Below are positions 26,558-40,100 of a stretch of 64,000 bases of DNA, piece after piece. Each line of letters opens with the position of its first letter. Position 1 is the stretch's first letter. The translations under genes and the position numbers were made by a program. The stretch is from Temnothorax longispinosus (Eukaryota; Arthropoda; Insecta; Hymenoptera; Formicidae): NCBI RefSeq assembly GCF_030848805.1, contig NC_092361.1, positions 2,976,001 to 3,040,000 on the forward strand, written 5' to 3'. The notes under the pieces are model-generated. The model was not told where the DNA came from. It was given only the letters and a program-made list of their open reading frames with translations, and made no database searches.

Positions 26558-29500
26558 ATAACGTTATGTTTCATCTGTCCGGTACGAGAGTCCTTCATTA
26601 AGATAAGCTGTTCAACGCGCAGCCGTTATATCTGTTATTGCATGACAGTATTTGTCATTGATTACTACGAAAAAAAAGAATAACCAGCGCGATTGTTACG
26701 TCGAAATCGTTAAAATTAACGAGTAGATGATATCGTTAGTAACGCAAATTCCTTATTCCTTTGTCTACTATCGATTCGTGTTATTTTTTTCCTCGATTTG
26801 CACAGCCTGTGAAGTCGAGGAAGCAATCCGCACCGCTGTCACTACATTTTCAAACCGCCGCAAGTCATGTTGGTTACATCGTCAAAGCCCTCGAGTAATA
26901 CTCTTTCATATACTTCATATAGAAGGAAATATCCTCTCAAAAATATTACATAAATATAACAAGTTTTTACAAAAATGAAAACATTTCATCAAATCAAAAA
27001 ATTGTGTTTGCTAAATGTAATTATTGTTACACTTATCATTTCTTTGAGAAAGAAATTTACTCCAAAAATACCGAAGAATGAAGTTTAACTGTACATGTTT
27101 TTTTTTCTGTTTTAAACTTCGGTTTTTCTTGCGATAACTATGGATTTTGAGACAACGTTGTTTTTAAAATAATTAATTCGATTAAAATACGATGCGATTT
27201 TGCGACCGTATCGTGTCACTAATTATTTTCTTTAAACAGACCTCTACGAACTCGCGATCAAACGAGATATTTCCCTAAAACGCACCTCGCATGTCCGTCG
27301 TCCACGCCCAGCTATCGCGCAATGCCATGAAAAAACGATCATATAGGAGAGCAATCGAGCGACAAAGCGCGCCGAGTCGACCGTTAAACTCTCGAACGGG
27401 AGAAGTAAAAAAAAAAACCGTGAGTCGTTACATGTATTTCGCAGCATGAGCTTTTGCAGAGACACGCAAAAGTATAGGCCTGTGGAAAGGCCGTGTCGCA
27501 CATTTTTTTCGCACAGATGCGGCTTTTCTCAGCGCGACAACCTACTTTCCGTTCCTGGCATCATCGAGAGCGACGCACGAGAACACGATGCGTCTGTCGC
27601 GTCGCATCGATGCGACGTGCATCACCGCGCTGTCACGTGGCAGCGAACACCGGCTGCTCCGTAGTGTCAATGTCGACAGCGATCTGGCGAAAAACAAAGT
27701 TAGTTCTGGCACACGGTCTGCGCGCGGCCGCACGCACACACGGACATGCAACACGTTTTTTCCGGATATAATTAAATTCGCCGCGGCACGGAGAGCGAGA
27801 AAAGCACGGAAGACTCGTTGTCACGGTCCGACGATTCTCGCGCGGCACATGGGGCCATGGTTTCATGAGCGTGCAAAAAAAAAAGAGGGACTAAAATGGA
27901 TCAATTAACGGAATCGACGGCGAAATGCGACGGTGAGCGTACCCAGTCCATACAACCGGACATTTTGAATTAATGACTTATCGGAGCACCGCGTTGCGTG
28001 TTATGCTGAATATCGAGGTCGTTTCTGTTGTATCGGCACTAATTTAGGTTTCCCGTTTCATTAACGGGAGATACGTGCGATAAAACGGAAATAAATTATG
28101 CATTAATATATACGACAAAAGTATTTTAATGATTTTATTCAATTTATGCGCGTGCGCCCGAATATTTCCGCAGGCTAACCGTATGTAATATGATTGTTAT
28201 TATAATACATCTCTCCTACAGCCTTTCGAGATAATTAAATGAATTTTTTTCTCTCAGCGTTTAGTATGCACAGGTTAATTGAATTTAAGAGATTTATGAA
28301 CGGCTTGTGGATGAAAAATGATATTTTTCTTTCCACCCATCCGGGGCCAGACCGAATATTTCGTTCTGCGTTTGGCCTATTTTCGTTTCATCAAATTTCA
28401 ATTGTAAAATCGAACGCAAGCGTATTTATAAATGAAATTGCGCTGTTACAGAAGAAATAATTCGGTACATCGAAGTAACAACATTCGTAGTTGTTGCAAC
28501 AAAGCCAGAATAAAGTCGCGAAATACTCGATGTTATCGCTGAATCGTGTTTGATTATTATTTTTAATTAGATCCGATCAGAATCATCCAATTACAACCGT
28601 TGGACGCGATATTGCGCTGACATCTAATCATCTACCGATTTATCGATTAAAAATTTCAAAAAGCTCTGTAGAATGTCGAGCCTTTTCTTTGTCGAGTTCA
28701 AGGTTCGGGCTTTTAAAGCTGAACAAAGAACTTCTTCTACGGCGAAGTACAGCAAGTCGACGGATTCTATCAAGGCGTAATAATGAGCACCAGTGAAGAA
28801 AGTCAATTTTCTTACAGCTACCTGTCAACGTTTTATTTAAACAACTGGCGCACTGGCACAGCCTTCTTCTTCCTTTCACACACGCCTCTGAAATAAAAGC
28901 TCTTTCGAAAACAAATTGTATTCTCATTATCGTGCGCAGTTTGCTCGTACAAGAGTGTTAAGCGTTACGATCCCTTTATGCCTTCAACGGGACCCCCTCG
29001 GTGTCAGCTCTGTAACGAGATAAAGGCAAACAGAAAACCTGGCTTATATTCTTTCCACCACTGTCACCGCGTTGCCCGCAGGTAAATGACAACCTGCCAG
29101 GGGAAAAAATTGGTCGCTATACGCCGCGAGCCGCGCGGTGGGATGTTTTATCTGCTGGATAAACATTCTTCTTTGAATAATTGAAAACTACGTATCTCAA
29201 GTGTCACGCGAAGGGGAGCGTGTTTCCTATAGAATATATCCTGCGCACACGAGGGATCGACAAACTCGCGCGCAGAAAATGAGATGTCACGGCAAAATCG
29301 AAACAGGATCAATTTATAATGAATCCCGTGCTGAAAAGAGAGAAATCTAGTTTCGTAATAGCTATCTTTTATCTTGTCGTTACGGTGTTTCGCGCGAAAG
29401 GGTTATCACGCTCGCGTACACCGCTAATTAATGACGTCGGTTTGTCGCGTGCTTTTCCATTACGTTCGCGAGGTGATTCTGAATGCATCGCCTGCTGAGA

Positions 29501-30257
29501 GATAACGTTGGGAAAATAAGACGATATTCGCCCCACGATGCATATACTCACGGTTCTAAAGTTGGAAGCAGGCGAGGAGAAGATCATAACGAGTAGCGCA
29601 AGTTCCATGATAATTTACACGCAACTGCGACGAGATAAACCCGCCTGCGTGCGAACTTCACCGCGCAAAATTGATTCAGGAACTAAATTATTTGGTAATT
29701 AAATTACCCGTAATCGTCGCGTGATCTCGGAAACAGCGGATTTAGGCATTCTCGTCGTTATCCTGCAACGTACAACGGGAATAAACAGAAACTCTTACTG
29801 CCTCGAAAACACTTTAGTTGTTAAGCTAAACTTTGTTGTTTTAAAGTTCGCGCTTCGGCTGCGCAAGTTTTGAATGATTAATTTAATAACACGTAGAGAA
29901 TTTTAAGAGAAGCAAAAAAGAAAGAGAGAGAGCAGCTTCGCAAAAACCTAACATGTCTGCAGATATTGTAAAAATATTTCTCGGTAGCTCCAAGTACTCC
30001 AAGGCAAAAACATGATCGTGATAACATTTATATAATCAGTATTATCTCTTATCACGTATTGTTTCTTATCGCACTTTATTTGATTTCCTACTACAAATAA
30101 TAAGCAGAATTATTTGTACTGCACAATTAAAAGTGAGATTTAAAGAAATTTGGAATTTGTCATCTCAGGATGCTATTTTAATATATATAAATTTGATGAC
30201 GAGTACAAAGTAATCATAAATTGTAACGAGTAAATGTGATTACAACGAATTACTCAC
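26558..30257. other. Noncoding, with a GC-rich patch at 27.5-27.9 kb
   Basis: Holds the GC-rich patch preceding the weak plus-strand candidate exon. A minus-strand GTGAGTATA near 29550 follows a short hydrophobic frame (MELALLVMIFSS) in phase 0, which does not fit the dunce junction. Confidence 0.5.
27896..27932 (+). CDS. Weak candidate first exon on the opposite strand, 12 codons
   Basis: After a GC-rich stretch (27.5-27.85 kb) the plus strand has an ATG in an excellent start context (TAAAATGG). Twelve codons (MDQLTESTAKCD) run to G|GTGAGCG, a good donor, in phase 1. If real it would start a gene nested in and antisense to the dunce introns. No downstream exon is recognised. Confidence 0.22.
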
Positions 30258-30310
30258 ATCGTCCGCACGGTTTCGTTATTGAATTGCTCCGATAAACATT
30301 TTTCGCACAT
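30258..30310 (-). CDS. Weak candidate short first exon, 17 codons
   Basis: ATG 30310-30308 opens 17 codons (MCEKCLSEQFNNETVRT) ending at AT|GTGAGTAA in phase 2. The intron side of the donor is good, but the exon side (GAT) is poor. It lies just downstream of the 30.7-31.5 kb GC-rich island in the transcription direction. The frame is too short to judge coding. Confidence 0.22.
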
Positions 30311-30689
30311 AACAAATTCAGGTTACCACTTCGGAAACAATTAAATTGGCTTTTGGTGCTTATATATAATTACATTCGCGGCGAGGAAGCGATATTGGGG
30401 GATTGGCCTCGCAATCTCCTCTTTCTATAAGAAAAGCATTATATCCCGATCCCATTTCAGAAATTTCCGCACCATGGCTCTGATAACGAAAATGTGTCAA
30501 CCTCCGGAACTTCGTAACAAAAAAAGCAGAACTTCACTGTGCGCTATTATATCTAATGAAGTTTCACTTCTGCGCACGTTCTCGCATGCTCTGCTAATTA
30601 TAAAAGCTAACCGAATCGCGGAAGCTCTCTCCGTGGGATAAAAGGATTCGAGAAGTTGGCGCGAACTTCGTAATTAATCGATCCAAATC

Positions 30690-31540
30690 GAATTTACACG
30701 GAAACTATTCGAAGCAAACCCACGCGAACGATGCGAGCAATCGTAATCCGAGTGACTCTTCCGCTTCCCAAGTGGATGCTCACCGCTCGAGTGCTCGTGG
30801 AACCTCTCTCCGCGATGCCCTTTGTATTTGCGCCGCATACACGCCGTGAGAATTCACTGGGGGACACAGAAGATATTACGACTTTAGTCGTAGCAACGCT
30901 AGTTAGCCCTATTCCAAGGATAACCAGGTTTTCCCTCCTTTTCCCCCCCGTGCCGCAAGCATTATACGAGCGCACCACAATCTACAGAGCAGAACTGGTA
31001 ATCCAGGAGTTAGCTAACAACTTGTCGGTTGGTGCAACTCGATCGAACCCACGAGGGTTTCCACCGAACGTCGGTCACACACTGATCAGTCGTTGAGACG
31101 CGGTCGCGAGACCGTCGTTCCGACTTCCGCCGACGGAAGTAACGACGATCGGCACGGGGATGGTGGAGCGAGACGCGAGGGCCGGCTCGCAGGACGCAGG
31201 GGGTGAACGGGCACGAGCACGAGGTCGCGTGAACCGCGCGAGGTCGCGTGTGCTGTCGGACTGAGAGAGCATCGACGAGCTGCCCCCTTGCGAACCTAGC
31301 TGGCGAGGAGCGAGGAGGAGCGTCATCGTGCTCACCCGCTGCCGCGGGCATGCTCTCTGTGAGCGTGTGTGAGAGACCTGCGACCATCGTCTCGGGTATT
31401 CGCCGTTTCTCCAACCGGCTGTCACTCGCTCGCGATTCTCCGTCTCTGTCGCTTGGTATCGCGTTTCGTGCTTTAGGTGTTCGCTTCCTGTACCCCGGTC
31501 CATCTGCCCATCGACGCGCCTAACGGATCGTCGTCGTCAA
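30690..31540. promoter_or_regulatory. GC/CpG-rich island, candidate promoter region
   Basis: This is the longest GC-rich block in the window outside the 7.3-kb exon. It is CpG-dense, with long open frames on both strands as expected from composition. Similar but shorter islands cover 27.5-27.9, 36.85-37.27, 42.1-42.65, 44.56-44.75 and 58.25-58.9 kb, and four of those five contain a candidate first exon. I see no TATA box at a fitting distance from the starts, so initiation would be of the TATA-less, CpG-rich type. Confidence 0.4.
31075..31503 (-). CDS. Unassigned minus-strand frame in a GC-rich island
   Basis: ATG 31503-31501 opens a 142-codon frame ending in TGA at 31077-31075. The second half looks most like protein: from an internal Met at about codon 60 (MTLLLAPRQLG) through SMLSQSDSTRDLARF, an Arg/Pro/Ser stretch, and STIPVPIVVTSVGG, with GC-rich third positions. 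Unlike the other candidates it does not end at a good donor. The best GT is CA|GTGTGTG in phase 1, with a poor phase-2 site two bases on. It could be a separate short gene, a first exon with a weak donor, or 5' UTR of an island where few stops occur by composition. Other frames of both strands are also long here, so frame choice is uncertain. Confidence 0.35.
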   Translation of the reverse strand: MDRGTGSEHLKHETRYQATETENRERVTAGWRNGEYPRRWSQVSHTRSQRACPRQRVSTMTLLLAPRQLGSQGGSSSMLSQSDSTRDLARFTRPRARARSPPASCEPALASRSTIPVPIVVTSVGGSRNDGLATASQRLISV

Positions 31541-34500
31541 TCACCCGTGACAGGCTGAGAGAACGAACGGGAAAAGCTAACGGCATCAGCCGGGAGGACA
31601 TTGTGTCCACACGATATCAGATCAAAGAGGATGATGCGATAATATCGAAGATGGGAAATACGACGGATGCACGTGGAATCGCAGTTCGTATTTCAGATTT
31701 TCAATTATCTTTCATTGATCTTAAATCGAAGCATCGGTGCTTGAGAATAAAAATTATTTTATACAATTTTGCAATGAATATTTGTATATGTATATATGTT
31801 TCTAAGCATTATAAATACACACTTTTTACGAAATACTTTTCCGAATAAGTTAAAATTTGTAATAAATTATTTATAAATTGTAATAAAATATTTAGGTATT
31901 CCGAAGAGATAGATATATTAATTAAATGTGATGTAGGAAAAAGCTACTATTCTTTGGCTAACAATCAAATTGGTCAATTGGCGACGCATTATGTAATAAT
32001 TTTATCAATACGTAATATCTCGGATAAAAATTTGTGAAATATGATATTAGCAGAAACATAGTCGATATTATAAATCTCATTGTCAGTTGCTATAGTTAAA
32101 TGAAACTTAGTGCTATGGTGAAATTGATTTATTCAGGCCGTAGATGCGAGTCCTAAGCCAGAATTTTCAACGTGGCGCGTTATTAAGTGAGATATAGGAA
32201 AAGCGACCCTTCACCGAGCGCGCAGAAACGAGCTAGAAGCGCAAGATGTAGTTCTCCGGAGAGTTTTCCTCCCACGCGAAGCGGGTTTTAGAGCTTCATC
32301 GAGATGCGACGAGCTCACCCTATATACTCCGGAGGAAACATAAAACATTATCTTTCGCCGAGCTGGCTCTAATCTACCAGACCTCGAGCGAAAACGAGTT
32401 TACGCGATGCGGAGAATTCATCATCCCATCCACATTACAAAGTTAGGACACAGGGCGCAATGAAAGTTATCCAGATTATAATATGTTGACTGCGCGAATT
32501 ATATACTTAGCACGAGCAGATTTGCGCGATATCGTGGTGAAAGCACTCACAGTACAAAATTCAACTGCGACAGAATACCCGGTTCATCGATTCTACACAT
32601 CCCTTCGCGATCACCGTTGCAAAAGCTTACCGAGAATAAATACCTCTGAGCGAAACAATTTCGCGCTTGAGCGTGTATCGTACACGTAAGTGCGCGATTT
32701 TGCAGCGGTAGCATGCCCACGCCAAAACACGAAAGCTTATTGTTTCGTTCACGACGCTTAATATCTCGTGAAGTATAAAAACAGAATACGATTCCAACTT
32801 AAAAAGTAAATACGATGGCTGATTAGAGAATACATATCGATCCTGATGTCGTAACTGATAATTAATAATTTATCAATGCGCGAAATTTATCACGTGTCAA
32901 ATATACCTATTTTTATAATATGCCATTTGTAATACGAGTTGGCTTTTCGAAAAATAAAACTCATTTTTCTGATAAATATGAAATTCAATCCCACCTATCT
33001 CTGAAAAAATATTGGGAAACTGGGTGAAATTTGAAATGTGATTGATGTATAAGGTTACATTTGATGATGTCATTTATTCGCCGACAAGAAGATCGAAGAG
33101 CAATCATTGCAAAGCTATTGATACGTTCGATAATCGCGCTTGTATATTTTTCTTCAATTGAACAGATGATGATCTAAAAGTGTCTGCTTTTATGAGATTT
33201 GGAAACTCAAGCTGGCGTAACGAGATGAGTCATTGTCTATTTAATCGATTGATGAGTAGCAAATTCACACTTGGCTTCGAATGTAAGTAGAACGTGTTAA
33301 AGAGAGATCTAAAAGACACAATACATGCCGACACAAAGAATTGCTCAATTTCACGGTATGCGCTGACATACACAATAATTAAGATTAAGTTTATTCTAAG
33401 AGTGAGGTAAGTATTATTGAGAGAGAACAGGCGTTTTCCAATAAATCGCAATGAAATGCAAATCGTAGTTAGTAGCTGGCAATGGCTGCAGTTATGTGTA
33501 GAATTCACTAATAGCAATTTATAAATAATCAAAAAATTGTTTAATTATCGTGCACATTGATGCCTTCTTCAAGAAACGGAAGAATTTATGCATTTTATAA
33601 ATACCAAATAACTGCATCTCAAAAAACATGTATAAGAGCATGTAAAAAGGAAGAGATAATAAGAATATAAGAAATTTAATTAAGAAAATTTGATAGGTAG
33701 ATATTATTTTGATATAATAAATATAAATAAATAATATGCACCAAAATTTTAAGTAAATATTTCTTTACCTTTTTTCATGTTTGTTCGTCAAGCAAACAGC
33801 GTGAGTTTGTAAATTTAATTAATTCTTAACTAAGGGAATTAATTAAACCGATTAAAGATATCGTCGACGGAGTAAGACGTTAAGTAGAAAGACGACATGA
33901 CATAATGTCAACTTGTTCTAAAGTTAATTGCTTTGCAGCACAACTCGGTGGATATAACAGGTCATATTTCTTTCCTAAGCTTTTGGTAGATCACAATAAA
34001 ATAAGAGAAAAATTTAATCGGGCGGAGTTAAATAACATAATCTTTTCGTTATTTCGAACCGGTACGCAATAATCCGTAAGAAATGAAGATTGAAGCGCCA
34101 GAAATTAGTTCGATAAGTGTTTACGCGACGGCTATAAAGTTTGGCCGCTTCCAAGTTATATTCCCGTGGGCTCGAGAGAGCTTTTCTCTCTCTTTCTCTC
34201 GGATCAATTCAACTAGGCATGGTGCATTTCGTACGTCAGCATTTGGCGCGAGAAGATTTCGCGATGTGACGTCGATTATTGATCACCGAGACGAAATAAT
34301 TTCGAATATCGGCAATTTATGCGATCGCTGTGAGAGATTCAAATGGAGCTCTGTGTACCACATGACGTTATTCGCGCGGATATTAGCGACGTTACTGACG
34401 ATGACGCAGAGAAACGGTCCATTTCCTTAACCCGATATCTGGGAAATAAAGCGACTGATGTCACATCATGTAGCTCGAAGGTGAAATGAAAAGAGAAATG

Positions 34501-37025
34501 CTATATGCGCGTATACGTATCCTCTTTCCTTTGGAGTTATAAAAATGTTTCTTTAAGAGCACATTCATACTTGATATACGCTTCTTCAATACAAAGATAC
34601 GTTACGTTATATACAAGTCTATATAGTATCCTGGTTAACATCAGGAGGTCCGCTTTCTTCGCAGATAAAGAGACTCACAAAAATGACAAAGCTAATAAAA
34701 CTGTTATTTTAAGTACGCCTCATTAATCATGTATCATATAGACATTATCTCTCGGCATTCACGACGGACGACGCAAATAATCATGATTTTTAATTCACAT
34801 CGTAATATTTCCTTCATATGCATCCTTCATTTGCTGCGGCGTGCAGAACGATTGCAACGCAACATCTGCACTTTACAGTGCGTCGTTTCCGCGCGTGAAA
34901 TATGCGTGCGCTGTGAACGATAAATTTTCGCGGCGAAGCACCACGTTGTAAAATTTAAATACCGCACTGGGACAACGCGAGCCCGTAAAATTTTCGAGCG
35001 TTACGTTGAGAGAAATTCTACGCAGCGCATAATCACCACGTAAACGCGATGAAGTATATTTCTTTCATTTTAACTGGTTAAATAAATGGTTTTGCGCAGA
35101 AAAAGAAAACAGTAGGTATATATAAGTGTAGCAGTACATAACGTAATATATGTAACCAACTTGTTACCGTTACAGATAGATATGTGTATGTAAATATGTG
35201 TTAAATAAATATGTAAAGAAGTTTTAAATATGGTGATAACAGATTTTTTTAATTATAATTTTAATTATAATTAAAAAGTTTATTTGATTATCAATTAAAA
35301 GATGTCAATTAAAATAAAATCTGTTTTATAATTGACAATATTGTAATACTCATTTACTCAAACCAATAGAGTAGAACAACTTGTGAGATTTCACGGACTT
35401 TCGTGTTTTAGTGATAAATGTTAATGCCTCAAGCTACTCTCTACTTCAACATAAAAGCTCTGCATTTGATTTGAATTATGAACACGCAACAACCGTATGA
35501 AACTTCCCTCGGGGGAAACCTTCCATCAGCCGAAATCAAAAATGTTTTTTCACCGAACTGCATACGGATTTAATAAATCATTTTGTACGATAAATTTTCG
35601 AAATATTTACTGTACGATTCATTGTATTGTAATCGATATAAATCCATAATACGCAGTACATGAATTGAAGGATCAATCGTCAGAATAATAATATTAGCAT
35701 GTGATTAGCATTCATCATTTATCGTTTCGACAATATATCACGATAAATTGCATCGAAATGATGTCTCACTGTCGAAACTTCTAAATATTCATGAAAGAAT
35801 TAATTAATTCTATCATTCAGAAATATCTTTCATCTGGAGATATGTATTATGCAAACTTTCTTCATGTGGGCGATGTTTATTGGATATATTATGCCTTAAA
35901 ATTCTAAAATTCTATTGAAATTGCATCAAAATGTTAAAAAATGTTGTGTATAGAAATTGTCTCTGATATAGCATTAGTTTTTTAATTATAAAACATATAA
36001 AACTAAAAAATTAGAAGCTATATAGATCTAGAATATGAAGCTATTATAAAAAAGTTATGAAAGTGAGAACTTTAAAAGTAAAATTTAGAAACAGAAACTA
36101 TTTGTTTTTAAGTAACGTAATAAATTTTCAGTATCTCTTCTCTAAATAAAGATAATATTAGCTTATTTATCGCTAAATAATATGTATTAAAGTTTATTGA
36201 TGAATTTAACAATACGCGACGTTGAAAATATGGAATCTAGCTTATCGACTTTGTTAAGTAAAACTGGAGACAGACGGTGAGCCGGTGAACCACAGTATCG
36301 ATCTAACTGTTAAATATAGCAGAGAAGAGTCCAGCTACGTGAAACCCAGGCAGTATCGCGAAAGATGGCGGTACTATGGTCGTTTTACCAGTAGATGCGG
36401 TTACTGTTACCAGTTATCGGTTTAAGGCTACACCACATTTTCTCAATGGATCATCTTATCGCTCGATAAAGCGATTTGATTACTGTCATGACATATAAAA
36501 GTCTGAACAGTGAGATATGTTAAAAAAAAAATGACAAAGGAAAATAAATAATCATTCAGACTTTACTTCATTTTAGAAGGTCTCGAAACTCTACAATAAT
36601 AAAAAAATAATTAAAATGTCGGAATCATGCACATTCATATAAAGATATCTTCACGCGTGCATAGTAAGAATCAATATTTGCTTCGCAAAAATTGGATTGA
36701 AAGTCGTTTGTCAAAAATCTAACTTCGGATTGATCGACTTTGATCAATCACACACGGATTTACCAGTAGAGGTGTATGTTTCGATAGACAAATCGTCAGT
36801 ATGTCAGTATGTTCCCGCAAAAAATCCAGGTCGCGTCATCAGGCCGCTTAAAGCGTGAACGATGCGGCTTTATTTTCGTCAGTTTTCCGAGTGGCAACAT
36901 TCTCTGCCTACCGCACGCGCAGCTTACCGTGACGGGCTCACCTGGCCGTTGATTTCAATCGTTGACAGATATCTTATCCACGAGAGCGGGAACGGCCAAA
37001 TTCTCACGTGATTTATCATACTCAC
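31541..37025. other. Noncoding, presumed intron
   Basis: Mostly AT-rich. There is a strong plus-strand donor sequence (GAG|GTAAGTAT, about 33407), but no coding frame leads into it. Nothing else is supported besides the inverted repeat at 35.2 kb. Confidence 0.5.
35235..35329. repeat. AT-rich inverted repeat with inner palindrome
   Basis: The outer arms GATAACAGATTTT (left) and AAAATCTGTTTTAT (right) are inverted copies. Inside, 35251-35272 is an AATTATAATT-type palindrome. Composition makes chance self-complementarity more likely, so I treat it as a possible decayed MITE. Confidence 0.4.
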
Positions 37026-37111
37026 CGCAGCTCGTGCCCGACTACCGTCCATCCCCTGCGACGTCTCCTATCTTTCCGGCGCAACGCTTCCGCTATGCTG
37101 AGCCTCTCCAT
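37026..37111 (-). CDS. Candidate short Arg-rich alternative first exon, 28 codons
   Basis: ATG 37111-37109 (AGGATGG, a strong start context) opens 28 codons plus CG, ending at CG|GTGAGTATG, a strong donor, in phase 2. An in-frame TGA lies 12 codons upstream. The peptide begins MERLSIAEALRRKD, has a run of five arginines, and ends WTVVGHEL followed by a split Arg codon. An Arg just before FDVDNG would resemble the junction of one long vertebrate PDE4D isoform (from memory). The exon sits in a GC-rich island (36.85-37.27 kb). A second donor-like site (CAG|GTGAGC, about 36941) lies further on, beyond a stop. The shortness keeps confidence moderate. Confidence 0.5.
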
Positions 37112-40100
37112 CCTGGATGGAGTGACGCGGATAAATTTTTCTCAACCGCTCTTAAAATGCACGCACTTTGCCGATGACGACGACGGCCGCGTGACCGTCG
37201 TTTCGCGACGGCACAACGACACGCGAAGCCGCGTTAAAAGCGACACGCGACATGTCCCGACTCATCTAAAATTGTAGCACATTAATTCCAGATTCACCGA
37301 GCAGATTCCGCGAGCGAGAAGGGGAGCACAAGATTTTTTTCGGACAACACTGCGCGCACTAACGCGAAGATAGAATTCACCATAGGAATTTATGATTAAA
37401 AATTGCTATGTATTTTACAATCAAACACACGCAATGTCATACGAGATAAACATTTGTGAAGTTTATTACGTGAAATAATCGATTGTACTTTCTGCTATAA
37501 TCAAACTGAATCTCGAATGTCGATTAACTTATTTATTTATGCGTTATGCAATTACATTGCATCGATCACGATTATTATACCGTAATACCGCGAAAACGCC
37601 AATAAACGTCTTACGCAAGAGTAGATCACAATCGCTGATTATTACTCGCGATGCGCACCGATCGCGAAATACTAATATAGATCGTACTGAAAAGAAAAGC
37701 ATTTATGTATTTATATTCGCGAATTCTTTTCAAGACACGTCACTCTAGTGCACGCGGACTTACTACACTGATCTCGAACTCGAATGACAAAACAACTTCT
37801 CCTTGTTCAAGTTGTTGTCACACTTAAACAAGCGGATTTCAAAGGCGAACCAAATTTTCTTAACTCAATGTCTTAAGCACGAGTCACTGATCGCCAAACA
37901 ATCTGACGGACCGGGTAATTAAATCGGCTGTCGCTGAACGAATAGACGAGGTAAGGCATCTGGACATCGCAACGCGCCGCACACGACTGAATGTCGTATT
38001 GTATTTATAGAGCGACTCGGATTATTTTGAACGTCGTCGCTTTTCTCACGTATACGTAGTTTATACGAATTTTCGGAGTCACGACACGCGTAAATACGTC
38101 GTGATATCTTTTTTATGCCCGCTTCTTTTATGTCGTCGTGCGCGTGTTGTAAACGTGCGCCTTCCGCATTAATCTAATTTCGCCGCTGCTTCTTGTCTTC
38201 CCACATACCTCTCGTTTCGCCACTATTAGCCTCCATTTTACGCTTACCGTTGTTTTTGTCACGCTAAGATGCTTAAAATAAAATACTTATTAAACGCACG
38301 TACATACAATAAAATGTATGATGCATTAATCCGTGATTTTGTACATATATATGGAATTATTACTATGCTAATCGCAAGCCAGACCGGTTAATGAAGACAT
38401 AGATTTTCTTTGGCAAGAGTACAGAAGGCATTATTGTTAAATTGCGGTAGCTCCAGTCGTGTACTTTAAAGTGTACACAAGATCGCATGCCAATTACATG
38501 TGAAGTATATATATAAGTACATGTACAGAGCCCAAAAGTTTCTCTCATGTCCATTTCTACCAATGCAGTTTAACTTTAATCTCGGTTTAACTTACTTTTT
38601 ATCTTTCTCTTAGAACTAAAGAAAGATAAAAAGTAAGTTAAACCGAGATTACAATTAATCTGTCTTGATAGAAATGGACATCAAAGATAATATCAATAAT
38701 TTAATATCTAACCGTATTATAGATTATATATGTATACGTAATACACAAAAAATGTTCTTTATCTCCAACATTTTGCGCACAAAACCTGCATATTAAAAAT
38801 TTATACATATATTCTGCGTTCTATGTATATCTGAGCTGGCAAGTGTCCACAAATATTAAAGCATCCGTGTACTGTACGAGTCACCAAATTATAGGTATTT
38901 TTTGATGCGCGTATACAAGATGAAATTTCGGCTTGCTACCAGAGCACATGCTCGCATCCGGCGCGTTGTGCAAATATCTGCCAGAGTAGTGACAAATGTT
39001 AACTAATGGGGGTTATTAGTTTACGTCAAAGCCCGATTAGAAAATGAGTTACGTCTCGATAAACGATTCTTCATAAATTCACGAGTGCCTCTATCGTCCG
39101 ACTAAGTAATCCTGCAAATCGCAGGACACAAGACTTGTAAACATCAGATAATTACGCTTTTTTTTTAGATCGCTCGCCGAGAAGGGAGGAAAGTCGAACG
39201 AGACGCAAGGTCGTCGGTTATTTATTATAATCGAGAATTCTCGGTGGCGCGCGACGCTGCCTCCGTATAAATCGTGGGTGTCGGCAGGCCAATTATAATA
39301 CTTGTATTTTGGGAAACCAAATGTTGCGATGGCCAACTTAGACGTGGAATCGCGAAGCGCGACGTCTCGTTGTTGCTCCGCCTCATTTTTCTCGCGGTTC
39401 TGCACGAATTTGGCAATCGCGAGCGTAACGTGATGCAAGAGAATACGTGAATCATTGTTATAAACGGAACGGAACTACGGCGGTTAAGATAATCGCAAAA
39501 TTTTTCTCACTAAATGATAAAGGTATACTAACGGTTATTATCATTATTATTCAACTCTCAACTAACGAGGATAAATCTAACATCAGCGTAAATAGCTTAC
39601 GAAGCATCAGAAAGTACAAGGAACTTGTATTTAATTATAAATAATGAGGGTTACCGAGTAATGTTGTGGTGTACTGCGAAGTAAGTAAATAAATAAGCAA
39701 ACGAAAAAGATGACGTCTAATTTTTCTCTGCTCAAGAAAAATTTGTTACAAATCTACTTAAAATTTTAAGTTTACTTAAAACATTGCTATATTATATTTG
39801 CATCTCCTATGTTGTAATCATCAAGAATATTTGTCTTCATTATTATAAATAAGACTTTATTACGCAAATGCTGGGGGAGTTTGCTAAAATGAAATTGTTC
39901 ATTAATTTAAAAAACAGCAATGAGAATGCATTAGGCGTTAATATCAGCAATTCGCTTTATGCTTTTCGTTCAAATCTAATTAATGACAGATTATTTAATT
40001 AATTTATTTTATTTATTCAACTGATTCAGAACGAGAAGTTCGATAGCTTCGATTGAAATTTGTTCGAATAAGGTTGTTGTTATTTAGGCTACAATCTTGC

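Noticed and set aside
30694..31096. Overlapping 94- and 121-codon frames on opposite strands
   Set aside because: They lie in GC-rich DNA where stops are rare; neither has a recognised motif, and the minus one starts at GTG.
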